A stretch of DNA of 64,000 nucleotides from Actinomycetota bacterium (GTDB lineage: Bacteria > Actinomycetota > Actinomycetes > S36-B12). Of this stretch, positions 20,705 through 29,172 are shown piece after piece. Made by a program: the position numbers and the translations under genes. The DNA is taken from the NCBI GenBank assembly GCA_016717115.1, contig JADKGE010000001.1, positions 62,001 through 126,000 of the forward strand. The letters run 5' to 3'. Position 1 is the first letter of the stretch, and every line of letters starts with the position of its first letter. The notes beneath the pieces were generated by a model, which did no database searches, was not told where the DNA came from, and worked only from the letters and a program-made list of their open reading frames with translations.

Positions 20705-22402
20705 TCAGCGATTGGCGACCGCAGGGTCCTGCACGGCGGTGGGCACGGTCACTTCGACGCGCAGTGGATTCCAGGGGTAGCCCGTGACGAGGTCGCCGTT
20801 GGCTGAGGACTCGCGCACCCGGTGCGCGACGAGAATCGGCCCCGAGCCCTCGACCGGGGTGACGACCGCGGTGTACCAGTCGATCCCGGCCGGCGGATTG
20901 AGCTTGATGTAGCGCATCTTGCCGGCGCCGACCTTGACCCGGCGGGCCGGTGTCGCCTCGGCTGCCTGCTTCCCGCCGCGGAACGGCAGCAGGACGATGT
21001 CGACCTCGGCCGCGGAATCGGGCGCGGTGATCGAGACACGGACGTCGGTGTTGGGACGCACGGGCAGTCCGCTGGCGGCCGCCGGGCCGGAGAACGGCTG
21101 GGCCCCGGCGGTGTAGGCCGTCTCGGCCTGCACGTTCCTGCCGCCGAAGAACTCCCGCAGGCCCGCCACGATCGGGACGTTGGCGGTGAGCTCGAGCGTC
21201 GCGGGGACCTTGTCGAGAACCGGCGCCATGTCGATGGTGACGACGGAGTCGGCCGAAACGTCGATCTTGGACCGCTCGGCCGGGGCGAAGGTGCCGTCCG
21301 GGCCGATGATGCGCACGTTGACGACGGCATCGTCACCACCCGGGGCCATGACCGAGAGCACGCGGGCGCCGTCGCCGCTGACGATCCCGGGGATGAACAC
21401 CTTGGTCGCGGGGGCGGCCGCCGGCGGGATCCAGTCGGTGCCCACCGTGGCCAGGCCCGCCTGCTGCTCGTCGTCGACCGAGGCACCGACCCGGCCGGTA
21501 CGTGCGAGCACCTGCACGGCGGTCGCGGTGACCCCCGGTGCGAGCACGTCGAGCCGGACGACGAGGCGGTCCTCGCCCTTGATCACCAGACCACGACCGG
21601 CGGGGGCGTCGATGAGTCCATCGGGCCCGTGGACGAGCACGTCGACGACCGCAGACGTGTCGTCGGGATTCACCAGCACGATGCGTGTCTGGCGGCCGGC
21701 GATCGCACCACCGCCCACGAACCAGAACTCGGACGCGGCCGGCGCGCAGGCGGTCGAGGCCATCCCCCTGCCTTGGCCGCCCGGGTCGCGACCCCACTGA
21801 TCGGCCACGAGCCCTGGTGCCAGCGTGCCCTCGCCGAACGCGCGGATGGCCGGCAGCCGGGTCCCGAAGGCCTCGATCTGCGCCTGTCCGCCCGGAACGG
21901 TGATGGCCGAGGACGCGGACTCCTTGCCGGGCAGCGTCTCAAGCCCCGCCGCGCTCGCCGCGCCGTCGGGGTTGCCCGATCCCTCTTGGCCCGGCTGCCC
22001 GGGAACCACCGCGGCCGTGACCCGCACGCCCAGGTCAGATCCGGCACCGGGCTCCGGGCACAACAGCACCGCCGAGCCGATGGGCTCGACGGTGGTGGCC
22101 CCGGCTGCTGGCGGTGGCGTCGGTGCCTGAAGCAGCGTGGCAGCCAGTGTCGTGACGACAACGACGGCGACAACGATGCCGAGCGTCTTGAGTCCGCCGA
22201 GGGACACGCCTGAGGGGACTGCCGGCCGTGAGATGCGCCGGCGGCGCCCGGACGCCGACGCTGAATCGTCGGACCCGACGGCCGCCTCGGTCCGGGTCGG
22301 GTCCATCGTCGGGTCGTTGACATCGTCGGCGACCGGCGTCGGGGTGCCCTCGACGGGCGGGATCACGGCACGCTTCTCCAGGCGTATGCGTCGTCGGGCC
22401 AC
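20705..22402 (-). CDS. DUF5719 family membrane-anchored protein
   Basis: Protein of 565 aa with a charged, cytoplasmic N-terminus (about 1-70), one TM helix (about 73-93, GIVVAVVVVTTLAATLL) and a long extracytoplasmic part built of beta-rich repeats, in the style of the DUF5719 family. No catalytic motif is seen. It follows the 1219-aa glycosyltransferase gene with only one base between stop and start, so the two proteins are probably made together and may act together at the cell surface. In related genomes the DUF5719 gene also follows this glycosyltransferase. Function is unknown. Confidence 0.82.
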   Translation of the reverse strand: MARRRIRLEKRAVIPPVEGTPTPVADDVNDPTMDPTRTEAAVGSDDSASASGRRRRISRPAVPSGVSLGGLKTLGIVVAVVVVTTLAATLLQAPTPPPAAGATTVEPIGSAVLLCPEPGAGSDLGVRVTAAVVPGQPGQEGSGNPDGAASAAGLETLPGKESASSAITVPGGQAQIEAFGTRLPAIRAFGEGTLAPGLVADQWGRDPGGQGRGMASTACAPAASEFWFVGGGAIAGRQTRIVLVNPDDTSAVVDVLVHGPDGLIDAPAGRGLVIKGEDRLVVRLDVLAPGVTATAVQVLARTGRVGASVDDEQQAGLATVGTDWIPPAAAPATKVFIPGIVSGDGARVLSVMAPGGDDAVVNVRIIGPDGTFAPAERSKIDVSADSVVTIDMAPVLDKVPATLELTANVPIVAGLREFFGGRNVQAETAYTAGAQPFSGPAAASGLPVRPNTDVRVSITAPDSAAEVDIVLLPFRGGKQAAEATPARRVKVGAGKMRYIKLNPPAGIDWYTAVVTPVEGSGPILVAHRVRESSANGDLVTGYPWNPLRVEVTVPTAVQDPAVANR

Positions 22403-22403
22403 G

Positions 22404-25400
22404 TCAGGCCTCCTGGTCCGGCGTCGGTGCGGACCGCGCCTCGTCGATCAGCCGCTCGTCCGCCTGCATGGCGAGCGCCTCTTCGTCGGGCACGTCGGGC
22501 GTGGCGACGGCCTCGACATCGGCTCCGGGCTCGGCTGCCGCGACGGCGGCTCGCCGGGCCACGACGGCATCGGTGTCGTCGTCGACGTCGGGATCAGGGT
22601 CGAGGCGGCGGCGCTCAGGAAGCGCCAGGACGACGAGGACAGCAAGGACGAGTACCTGAAGCCACAGCCACAGGGAGCGGCTCGTGCCGTCGAAGCTGAC
22701 CGTCACCCTCGGGGTCCCGGCAGGCACCTCGAAGCCCTGCGCCCACTGCATCACTCCCGGGCCGGCCACCGCGGTGAGGTCGGTCCGGTTTCCCGATGCG
22801 TCCGAGACGGAGGCGGTCCACCCCGGATCCTGTCCGGCGCCGATGACGATGATGCGCGATCCGGTGCCGTCGGGCAGTGCCTGGTCGATGTACGGGTCGG
22901 CCGTGACCGTGCCGCCGTCGGCCAGGCCGACGGGGGTCTGCTTGTCGTCGGCCACCACCCGGGCCCGCGAGGTGGTGCCGGCAACCCGCCACAGGACCTC
23001 GCCGCCGGAGCTGGACAGGCGGCGCAGCCCGGGCTCGCCGTCGAGGGTGGGCACGAGGCTCTGCGACGTTCCCCGGGCAAGCACGATGTAGCGGATTCCG
23101 TAGCCCGCCAGCGCCTCGATCTCGTCGCCGCCCCGTCCGGAGGCCATGGCTGCCACGTAAGGGTCGAGCTGCTCCCACGCCGACACGGGTGGCCCGGTCT
23201 CGGCATCGCCGAGCTGTGGCCCCGGACCCGTGAGGAGCGAATAGCGCACCCGGCCTGCGGTGTCATCGTCGATGACCAGGGTGCGCGGTGCCTGAGCGCT
23301 CTCTGAGTCGGCCGCGACGAAGGCGGGCACCGATGTGGCGGGGGCCTTGCGCACCACGAAGGTCAGGCCGACGGCGAACCACCCGGCCGCCAGCACCGGC
23401 GCAAGCAGCGCGAAGGCCGCAACGACCGCGGCGAGTGGCTGACCCAGGGTGAAGCTGGAGCCGGCGAGACGGGCGCGCAGGCCGTCGAGCGCCACCGCAC
23501 CTGCCGCGATCATCGCCAGGCCCAGCAGCACAGTGGCCTGACCGGGCCAGGGCCGGACCTCTGCTGCTGAACCCGGCGGCGTCACGAAGATCATCGTCTG
23601 GACCAGTCCCATGAGCAGCGCCAGCCCACCGAGTGCCCCGATCGCCCCGATGACCCGGATGCGGTCGACCCTCAGGAAGGCGACCAGCCCAGCGATAACG
23701 ATGCCGAAGGTGAGCCACAGGGGCGTCATGCCCGGCCCGCCGGGGTGCAGGAGCAGAACGTCCCAGGGCTTGAGGTCGGGGTCGGTCAGCGCGGCACTGT
23801 TGATGCCCGGCTCGAGCAGCAGGATCGAGGGATTGGTGACGATGTACAGCGACCACGGGACGAGCAGCACCAACGGGGCCAGCAGGCCGACGGCCAGGCG
23901 CGCGAGCACCGGCCGGATCGCGACGCCGTCGTGGCGATTCAGGAAGATGACGCCGACGATGCCCGCCACCACCAGCACGATCCACACGGCGGGCGCGACG
24001 GACAGGACGACGGCCACCATCAGGGCCGTGCCGGCGGCACGACGCAGCGTGCCCCCGGGCAGGGAGATGCGCACCAGCGACCGGATGGCGAACGGCAGCA
24101 CGATCGCCGCGATCGTCGTTCCGATGCGACCCGACGCCACGGCGCCCGTCATGGCGGGGAGCAGGGCATAGGCGGCTCCTGCCCACAGGCGGATCACCGT
24201 GCTGGACACCAGGCCGCGCAGGGTGAAGTACGCGCTCCAGCCAGCGAGCGGGATCCCCAGTAGGAGCAGCACCGTCACGGCGACCGGCGCCTTGCCCAGC
24301 AGGATGACAGCGACGCCCGAGATGAGCGCGAGGTAAGGAGGAGCGGGTGTGGTGGACCCAGGCCCGACGTCGTGCCACGCCTGCCGGTAGGTCTCCCACA
24401 GGTCACCGGCCCCCGGGGGCGGCAGCAGCAGCGCGCCGCCCTGGAGCACCCCCTCGCCGAGCCAGAGCCCGCGCGTCCCGATGACCGCGATGATGCCGAG
24501 GATGACGAGGATGAGGAAGCTTGGCGTCGTGGCGATGCGGCGCAGGAGTCCGGCCGATCCGTCGGCCATGAAGTCGGCGTCGTCGCCGACCGGCCCTGAG
24601 TCGAGGGCGCTGACCGAGGCGCTCGGCCCCGCGGAGCCGCTGGTCGTGAGCATGCCCGTGACGGCCTCGGCCGCGTGCCGGACCTGCTGCATCGTGCCCG
24701 CCCGCAGAGGGCGAACGGCGCTCGCCGGCTCGGTGGCCGTGCGATTCGTCCGCGCTCGGGAGGCGCGCAGTCGCGACGGGTGCAGCGCCACCGACCAGAC
24801 GGCGCCCACCTCGTCACGGGCGGCGGCCACGTCCTTGCCCAGCAGGTACATGCCGCCTCGCACCAAGGCACCGAGGAACAGGCGGACCGCGACGAACGGC
24901 CCCCACAGCACGGACGCCTGCGCCAGCAGCACATGCACGGCCGCCTCGCGGTCAGCGCGATGCGGACGCGGTGCCAGGTCGTCGGCCCGGCGTCCGTGAG
25001 CCGATGCCTCACGGTGATGAAGGACCGCGTCAGTGGCGATGAGCACCCGCTCGCCCATGCGATGCGCGCGCCAGCAGAAGTCCATGTCGTCGCGGAAGAG
25101 CGGAAGCGCGGGATCGAAGCCGTCGAGCGCAGTCCAGACGTCACGTCTGACGAGCATTCCCGCCGAGCTGACCGCGAGCACGTCGCGAACGCCGTCATGC
25201 TGGCCCTGATCGTGCTCGCGCCGCTCGAGTCCCGTCACGCGCCGGCCCGAGCCGGTGACGGTCACGCCGGCCTCCAGCAGCAGCCGCCGGTCGTGCCACC
25301 CCAGGATCTTCGGGCCGAGGACGGCCGCGCTGGGGTTGTCGTCCGCGGTGTTCAGCAGCGCGTCCAGGCACTGCAGGTTCGGCGCACTGTCGTCGTGCAG

Positions 25401-26063
25401 CAGCCACACCCACTCGACGGCCTCGGGCGTGAAGGCCTCGTGCACGGGAGGACCCAGGTGTCGCAGGCCGGCCCGCACGGCGTCGCCGAATCCGGCTGAG
25501 GAATCCAGGCGCACGGTGCGGTCGGCACCGAACGAGCCCTCGAGCATGGCCGCACTCTCGTCGACCGAACCCGTGTCGACGCCCACTCCCGCGTCGGGCG
25601 GGCGGGTCTGCTGCGCCAGAGTGGTCAGGACCGCGGGCAGCCAGACGGCTCCATCGTGGCTGACGACGACGGCGGTGACGTGATGCACACGTCGGGGCAA
25701 CGCCGGGACGTCGTCCTCCTGCGCCAGGTCGTCCTCGACGCTGAACCACTCCGTCGTGTGCCCATCGGGCTGCGATCCGGCGAGGAGCCGCACCCCCGTG
25801 TCGGGCACGGCACCGGTCTCGTCGGTCGTCTCGATGGACCAGTCGTCCAGTCGGTCCCCGTAGTCGCCACCCTCCCCCTCGGTGGCGCCCGCCGCCGGGT
25901 CGGCTGTCGCGGCTGGGTCGTCGCCCTCCTCCTCGAGGTAGGCAGCGACGAACGCGGGCGGGTCGGCTGCGGCCGCCCACGGATCGACGGCGCGGTAGTC
26001 GCGCGGTTTGGGACCCGAGGGACGCGGCGGCAGGCCGGAGGAATCCGCGTCGTCGTCCATCAC
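22404..26063 (-). CDS. Very large membrane glycosyltransferase (GT2 plus polytopic domain)
   Basis: Protein of 1219 aa. Residues 1-120 are acidic and disordered; a GT2 domain (about 125-380) has VVVSHDGAVWLPAVL, LLHDDSA (DxD-like metal site) and FRDDMDFCWRAHRMG; about a dozen hydrophobic helices between about 385 and 930 follow, then an extracytoplasmic domain and a last TM near 1145-1165, and an acidic tail. Such proteins are thought to transfer sugar to a surface polymer, but donor and acceptor are unknown. It lies downstream of whiB2 on the same strand and is followed by DUF5719. GTG at 26063 has a TACAGT -10 element 6 nt upstream. Confidence 0.88.
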   Translation of the reverse strand: MMDDDADSSGLPPRPSGPKPRDYRAVDPWAAAADPPAFVAAYLEEEGDDPAATADPAAGATEGEGGDYGDRLDDWSIETTDETGAVPDTGVRLLAGSQPDGHTTEWFSVEDDLAQEDDVPALPRRVHHVTAVVVSHDGAVWLPAVLTTLAQQTRPPDAGVGVDTGSVDESAAMLEGSFGADRTVRLDSSAGFGDAVRAGLRHLGPPVHEAFTPEAVEWVWLLHDDSAPNLQCLDALLNTADDNPSAAVLGPKILGWHDRRLLLEAGVTVTGSGRRVTGLERREHDQGQHDGVRDVLAVSSAGMLVRRDVWTALDGFDPALPLFRDDMDFCWRAHRMGERVLIATDAVLHHREASAHGRRADDLAPRPHRADREAAVHVLLAQASVLWGPFVAVRLFLGALVRGGMYLLGKDVAAARDEVGAVWSVALHPSRLRASRARTNRTATEPASAVRPLRAGTMQQVRHAAEAVTGMLTTSGSAGPSASVSALDSGPVGDDADFMADGSAGLLRRIATTPSFLILVILGIIAVIGTRGLWLGEGVLQGGALLLPPPGAGDLWETYRQAWHDVGPGSTTPAPPYLALISGVAVILLGKAPVAVTVLLLLGIPLAGWSAYFTLRGLVSSTVIRLWAGAAYALLPAMTGAVASGRIGTTIAAIVLPFAIRSLVRISLPGGTLRRAAGTALMVAVVLSVAPAVWIVLVVAGIVGVIFLNRHDGVAIRPVLARLAVGLLAPLVLLVPWSLYIVTNPSILLLEPGINSAALTDPDLKPWDVLLLHPGGPGMTPLWLTFGIVIAGLVAFLRVDRIRVIGAIGALGGLALLMGLVQTMIFVTPPGSAAEVRPWPGQATVLLGLAMIAAGAVALDGLRARLAGSSFTLGQPLAAVVAAFALLAPVLAAGWFAVGLTFVVRKAPATSVPAFVAADSESAQAPRTLVIDDDTAGRVRYSLLTGPGPQLGDAETGPPVSAWEQLDPYVAAMASGRGGDEIEALAGYGIRYIVLARGTSQSLVPTLDGEPGLRRLSSSGGEVLWRVAGTTSRARVVADDKQTPVGLADGGTVTADPYIDQALPDGTGSRIIVIGAGQDPGWTASVSDASGNRTDLTAVAGPGVMQWAQGFEVPAGTPRVTVSFDGTSRSLWLWLQVLVLAVLVVLALPERRRLDPDPDVDDDTDAVVARRAAVAAAEPGADVEAVATPDVPDEEALAMQADERLIDEARSAPTPDQEA

Positions 26064-26069
26064 TGACTC

Positions 26070-26075
26070 ACTGTA
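26070..26075 (-). promoter_or_regulatory. -10 element (TACAGT) of the giant glycosyltransferase gene
   Basis: TANNNT hexamer on the minus strand with 6 nt to the GTG at 26063, so the glycosyltransferase-DUF5719 pair probably has its own leaderless promoter downstream of whiB2. Confidence 0.55.
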
Positions 26076-26137
26076 CGTGGTGACCTGTCACGGGACGCTG
26101 ACCCGCGCCGACCGTGCGAGGTGACGTCGACGACCGG

Positions 26138-26395
26138 CTACACAGCCCGCTTCTTGAGGCGCCGGCGCTCGCGCTCGGACAGCCCGCCCCAGATGCCGAA
26201 GCGCTCGTCGGAACCGAGTGCATACTCCAGGCACTCAACGCGGACGTCGCACGAGAGGCAGACCTTCTTCGCCTCGCGAGTGCTGCCGCCCTTCTCGGGG
26301 AAGAAGGCCTCAGGGTCGGTCTGAGCGCACAGGGCGCGCTCCTGCCATGCCAACTCCTCGACGTCGGACAGGGGCACGAGCACCATGTCAGCCAC
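26138..26395 (-). CDS. whiB2: WhiB-family iron-sulfur transcriptional regulator, WhiB2/WhmD-like
   Basis: Regulator of 85 aa. The four cysteines that hold the [4Fe-4S] cluster are C23, C46, C49 and C55, followed by the GIWGG turn (67-71) and the basic RERRRLKKRAV tail for DNA contact. WhiB2 is needed for septation in mycobacteria (WhmD) and sporulation septation in Streptomyces (WhiB). Its place between the mannose genes and fbiA/fbiB matches Rv3260c. GTG start with GAGGAGG 8-9 nt upstream, hence a normal leader of at least 20 nt. Confidence 0.95.
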   Translation of the reverse strand: MADMVLVPLSDVEELAWQERALCAQTDPEAFFPEKGGSTREAKKVCLSCDVRVECLEYALGSDERFGIWGGLSERERRRLKKRAV

Positions 26396-26592
26396 CCGAA
26401 GAACCTCCTCGACCCACCTCGACGAATATCGCCGTCGGACCGCATTACAGCGGTGTCATTTACCTAAGTCAAGTGGAATTCGGACATATCAGACACACTC
26501 GTGCCTTTTTCTTCAGGAATTGACCGATCAACCCGCGTGGCGGCTGGAATTCGCCCGAAAAGTCGCCTACGCGCGCGCCGCCAGCGATGGGG

Positions 26593-28053
26593 TCACCCCG
26601 TCGGCGCCACGGTCCTCAGGAACTCGCTGAGCAGGCTCTCGTAGCGGGGACGGTCCATGTTCCAGGACATGACGTGACCCGCTCCCTCGAACAGCTCCAA
26701 CGAGACGAGGTCGGGGTTCGCGGCAGCGACGAAGTCCTCGACCACCACGGGCGCGACGGTGTCGTCTGCCGTGCCCTGGACGACGAGCATCGGCGTGGTG
26801 AACGCAGCCGCGTCGGCCGTGTAGTCGGTGGCGGTCCAGTCGAACCCGTATCGCCAGGTGGCCACCTGCATGCCGGCGGCGGTGACGAAGTCCGGCAGGC
26901 CCATGTCCTTGGCACCCACTTCGACGACCTGCCCGAAGTCCGTCAACGGCGAATCGAGGAAGGCCCCCGCGACCCGGTCGGCCAACGGCGAGTTCTGCAG
27001 GAAGGCCAGCGTGATCGAGCCGCCCATGCTGGCCCCCGTGAGCACCACCTTCTCGGCTCCGTTGTCCAGCGCGAACTGCACCGCGGCCTCGAGGTCGGTC
27101 CACTCGGTGGCGCCGAAGTTGCCCAGGCCGTCCTCGGCTGGCGCGCGCGCGTCGTCCCGGTACCTGATGAGGAGCATCGGGTAACCGAGCGCGCTGACCG
27201 TCTGCGCCATCCGCAGGCCCTCGAGCGGCGTTGCGGCCCGACCGTGGGTGAAGATGACCCACGTGCTCGACGTGCCCGGTAGGAACCAGGCGGGCGTCGC
27301 GCCCAGGGGGCTGTCGTAGACGACGTCCTGATACTCCAGGCCCAGGCCCACCTTCGGGTTGCGCGGGAAGAACCATCCGTCGATCGCGGCCGCCTGGCCG
27401 GCGGCAGCGGGCGGTGGCAGTACCTGGCTGGTGATCACCCGCTGCGTCGTGGCCCGTTCTCCCGTTCCGGCCGTCGTCGGCTGCGTCGTCTGCGCGTAGC
27501 CGCCCTCCGCTGTGGCCACGCCCATGAGGCCCTGATCGACCCAGCCGCCCGTGGGGCCGGCGTACGACACCGTGCCCCCGTCGGCAGAGTTCACGGTGAG
27601 CGGGAACGGCTCCTCGCCGCGATCGACGCTCGCGCCCGCCCCGATGAGCCCGCTGACGTACCAGAGGGCGCCGGCCGACGCGAGCACGAGGACGATGACG
27701 ATGATCAGCGCGGTGATCCACGGCCACCGACGACGACGATGGGACGCCGCATGGGTGGCCGGCGCCGGGACCTCCGGACTCTGGGGTGCCGTTTCGGCGA
27801 CAACGCCCGCAATCGCGGGAATGGCGGGCAGCTGCTCGGTGACCGGCTCGGGCGCCGGCTCGGGCGCCGGCTCCGGCTCGGGCGCGGGCTCGGGCGCGGG
27901 CTCCGGCTCCGGCTCCGGCGCGGGCTCGGGCGCGGGCGCGGGCTCCGGCTCCGGAACCGGCTCCGCTTCCAGGACCGACACGGGCTCCACGGCTCCGCCC
28001 GGCTCCGGCACGTCGGCAGCCCGCGCCTCGGGCTCGGGAGTGGTGTCGGTCAT
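26593..28053 (-). CDS. Membrane-anchored alpha/beta hydrolase with a Pro/Glu repeat N-terminus
   Basis: Protein of 486 aa. Residues 24-71 are almost only Pro, Glu and Ala in a (E/A)P repeat; a basic stretch (HRRRRW) precedes one TM helix (about 111-133), so the repeat is inside and the enzyme part outside the membrane. The hydrolase domain (about 215-486) has FTHGRA, the nucleophile elbow GASMGGS (Ser342), GTADDTV (Asp430 or 431) and GAGHV (His460). The natural substrate is not known; esterase or peptidase action on surface material is possible. ATG at 28053 is the first Met that gives the repeat-plus-TM layout; the frame extending to 28467 covers the divergent fbiA gene and is not used. Confidence 0.85.
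   Translation of the reverse strand: MTDTTPEPEARAADVPEPGGAVEPVSVLEAEPVPEPEPAPAPEPAPEPEPEPAPEPAPEPEPAPEPAPEPVTEQLPAIPAIAGVVAETAPQSPEVPAPATHAASHRRRRWPWITALIIVIVLVLASAGALWYVSGLIGAGASVDRGEEPFPLTVNSADGGTVSYAGPTGGWVDQGLMGVATAEGGYAQTTQPTTAGTGERATTQRVITSQVLPPPAAAGQAAAIDGWFFPRNPKVGLGLEYQDVVYDSPLGATPAWFLPGTSSTWVIFTHGRAATPLEGLRMAQTVSALGYPMLLIRYRDDARAPAEDGLGNFGATEWTDLEAAVQFALDNGAEKVVLTGASMGGSITLAFLQNSPLADRVAGAFLDSPLTDFGQVVEVGAKDMGLPDFVTAAGMQVATWRYGFDWTATDYTADAAAFTTPMLVVQGTADDTVAPVVVEDFVAAANPDLVSLELFEGAGHVMSWNMDRPRYESLLSEFLRTVAPTG
27845..27966. repeat. GC-rich tandem repeat coding for Pro/Glu/Ala repeats
   Basis: Degenerate 6-bp units (GGCTCG, GGCGCC, GGCTCC on the plus strand) inside the hydrolase gene. 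The number of units is likely to vary among strains because such tracts slip during replication. Confidence 0.8.
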
Positions 28054-28158
28054 GGCGACATTCTGGAGCACCCGGGGCGGATTCCACGGCTCGCGGGGCC
28101 CTGCTCCGCGAGTCGCGCATCGCGCCACCTCCCGACGCCGGTCTGACAGGATGGCCGG

Positions 28159-29172
28159 ATGCGGATCACCGTCCTGGCCGGAGGAATCGGTGGTGCCCGC
28201 TTCCTGCGCGGCCTGAAGGCCCTCCTGGCCAGCGAGCACTCGGGATCCTCCATCACGGTCATCGGGAACACCGGCGACGACATCTGGGTGCACGGCCTGC
28301 GCGTCTGCCCCGACCTCGACACGGTGATGTACACCCTCGGCGGGGGCATCAGCGACGAGCGGGGCTGGGGTCGCGAGGGCGAGACGTTCACCGTGAAGGA
28401 CGAACTCGCCTCGTACGGGGTCGAGCCCGGCTGGTTCGGCCTCGGCGACAAGGACATCGCCACGCACCTCGTGCGCACGCAGTCACTGGCCGCCGGCTAC
28501 ACCCTCACGGACGTCACCACGGCACTGTGCGACCACTGGCAGCCCGGAGTGCGGCTGCTGCCCATGTCCGACGACCGGGCCGAGACCCACGTGATCGTCG
28601 AGCGCCCCGACGACGGCTCCGCCCCCGACGGCACCCCGCTCCGCTCGGCGATCCACTTCCAGGAGTGGTGGATCCGCTACCGCGCCGCGTTGCCCACGCA
28701 CGGCTTCACGGTGATCGGCATCGACACCGCCCGGCCCGGACCGGACGTCATCAAAGCCATCTCCACCGCCGACGTGGTGCTGCTGCCACCGAGCAACCCG
28801 GTGGTGTCCATCGGCACGATCCTGCAGGTGCCCGGCATCGCAGCGGCCGTGCGCGCCACGCACGCTCCCGTGGTCGGCGTCTCTCCCATCGTGGGAGGCG
28901 CGCCCGTTCGGGGCATGGCCGATGCCTGCCTTGCCGCCATCGGCGTCGAGACGTCGGCCTTCGCGGTGGCCGAGCACTATGGCGCCCGCTCATCCGGCGG
29001 TCTGATCGACGCCTGGCTCGTTGACTCGTCCGATGCCGACTGTGTCGAGGACGTCAATCGACTCGGCATCGACTGCCGTGCGGTCCCCGCCATGATGACC
29101 GACGTCGACGCCACGGCTCGCCTGGCTGCCGAGTGCCTCGCTGCCGCCGAGACGTGGCGCGCCCGCCCGTGA
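28159..29172 (+). CDS. fbiA: 2-phospho-L-lactate (or phosphoenolpyruvate) transferase FbiA/CofD
   Basis: Cytoplasmic enzyme of 337 aa for coenzyme F420. It joins the LPPG/EPPG donor to the deazaflavin Fo, giving (dehydro)F420-0. Family marks: MRITVLAGGIGGARFLRGL at the N-terminus, GNTGDDIWVHGL, PDLDTVMYTLGG and PIVGGAPVRGMAD near residue 240. The gene overlaps fbiB by the GTGA junction at its stop, so the two are co-translated. Order whiB2-fbiA-fbiB is as in M. tuberculosis (Rv3260c-Rv3262). Confidence 0.96.
   Translation: MRITVLAGGIGGARFLRGLKALLASEHSGSSITVIGNTGDDIWVHGLRVCPDLDTVMYTLGGGISDERGWGREGETFTVKDELASYGVEPGWFGLGDKDIATHLVRTQSLAAGYTLTDVTTALCDHWQPGVRLLPMSDDRAETHVIVERPDDGSAPDGTPLRSAIHFQEWWIRYRAALPTHGFTVIGIDTARPGPDVIKAISTADVVLLPPSNPVVSIGTILQVPGIAAAVRATHAPVVGVSPIVGGAPVRGMADACLAAIGVETSAFAVAEHYGARSSGGLIDAWLVDSSDADCVEDVNRLGIDCRAVPAMMTDVDATARLAAECLAAAETWRARP

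Noticed and set aside
27845..27966. Possible CRISPR or regulatory repeat array
   Set aside because: Units are 6 bp, in frame inside a coding gene, and encode Pro/Glu/Ala; no spacers and no cas genes.
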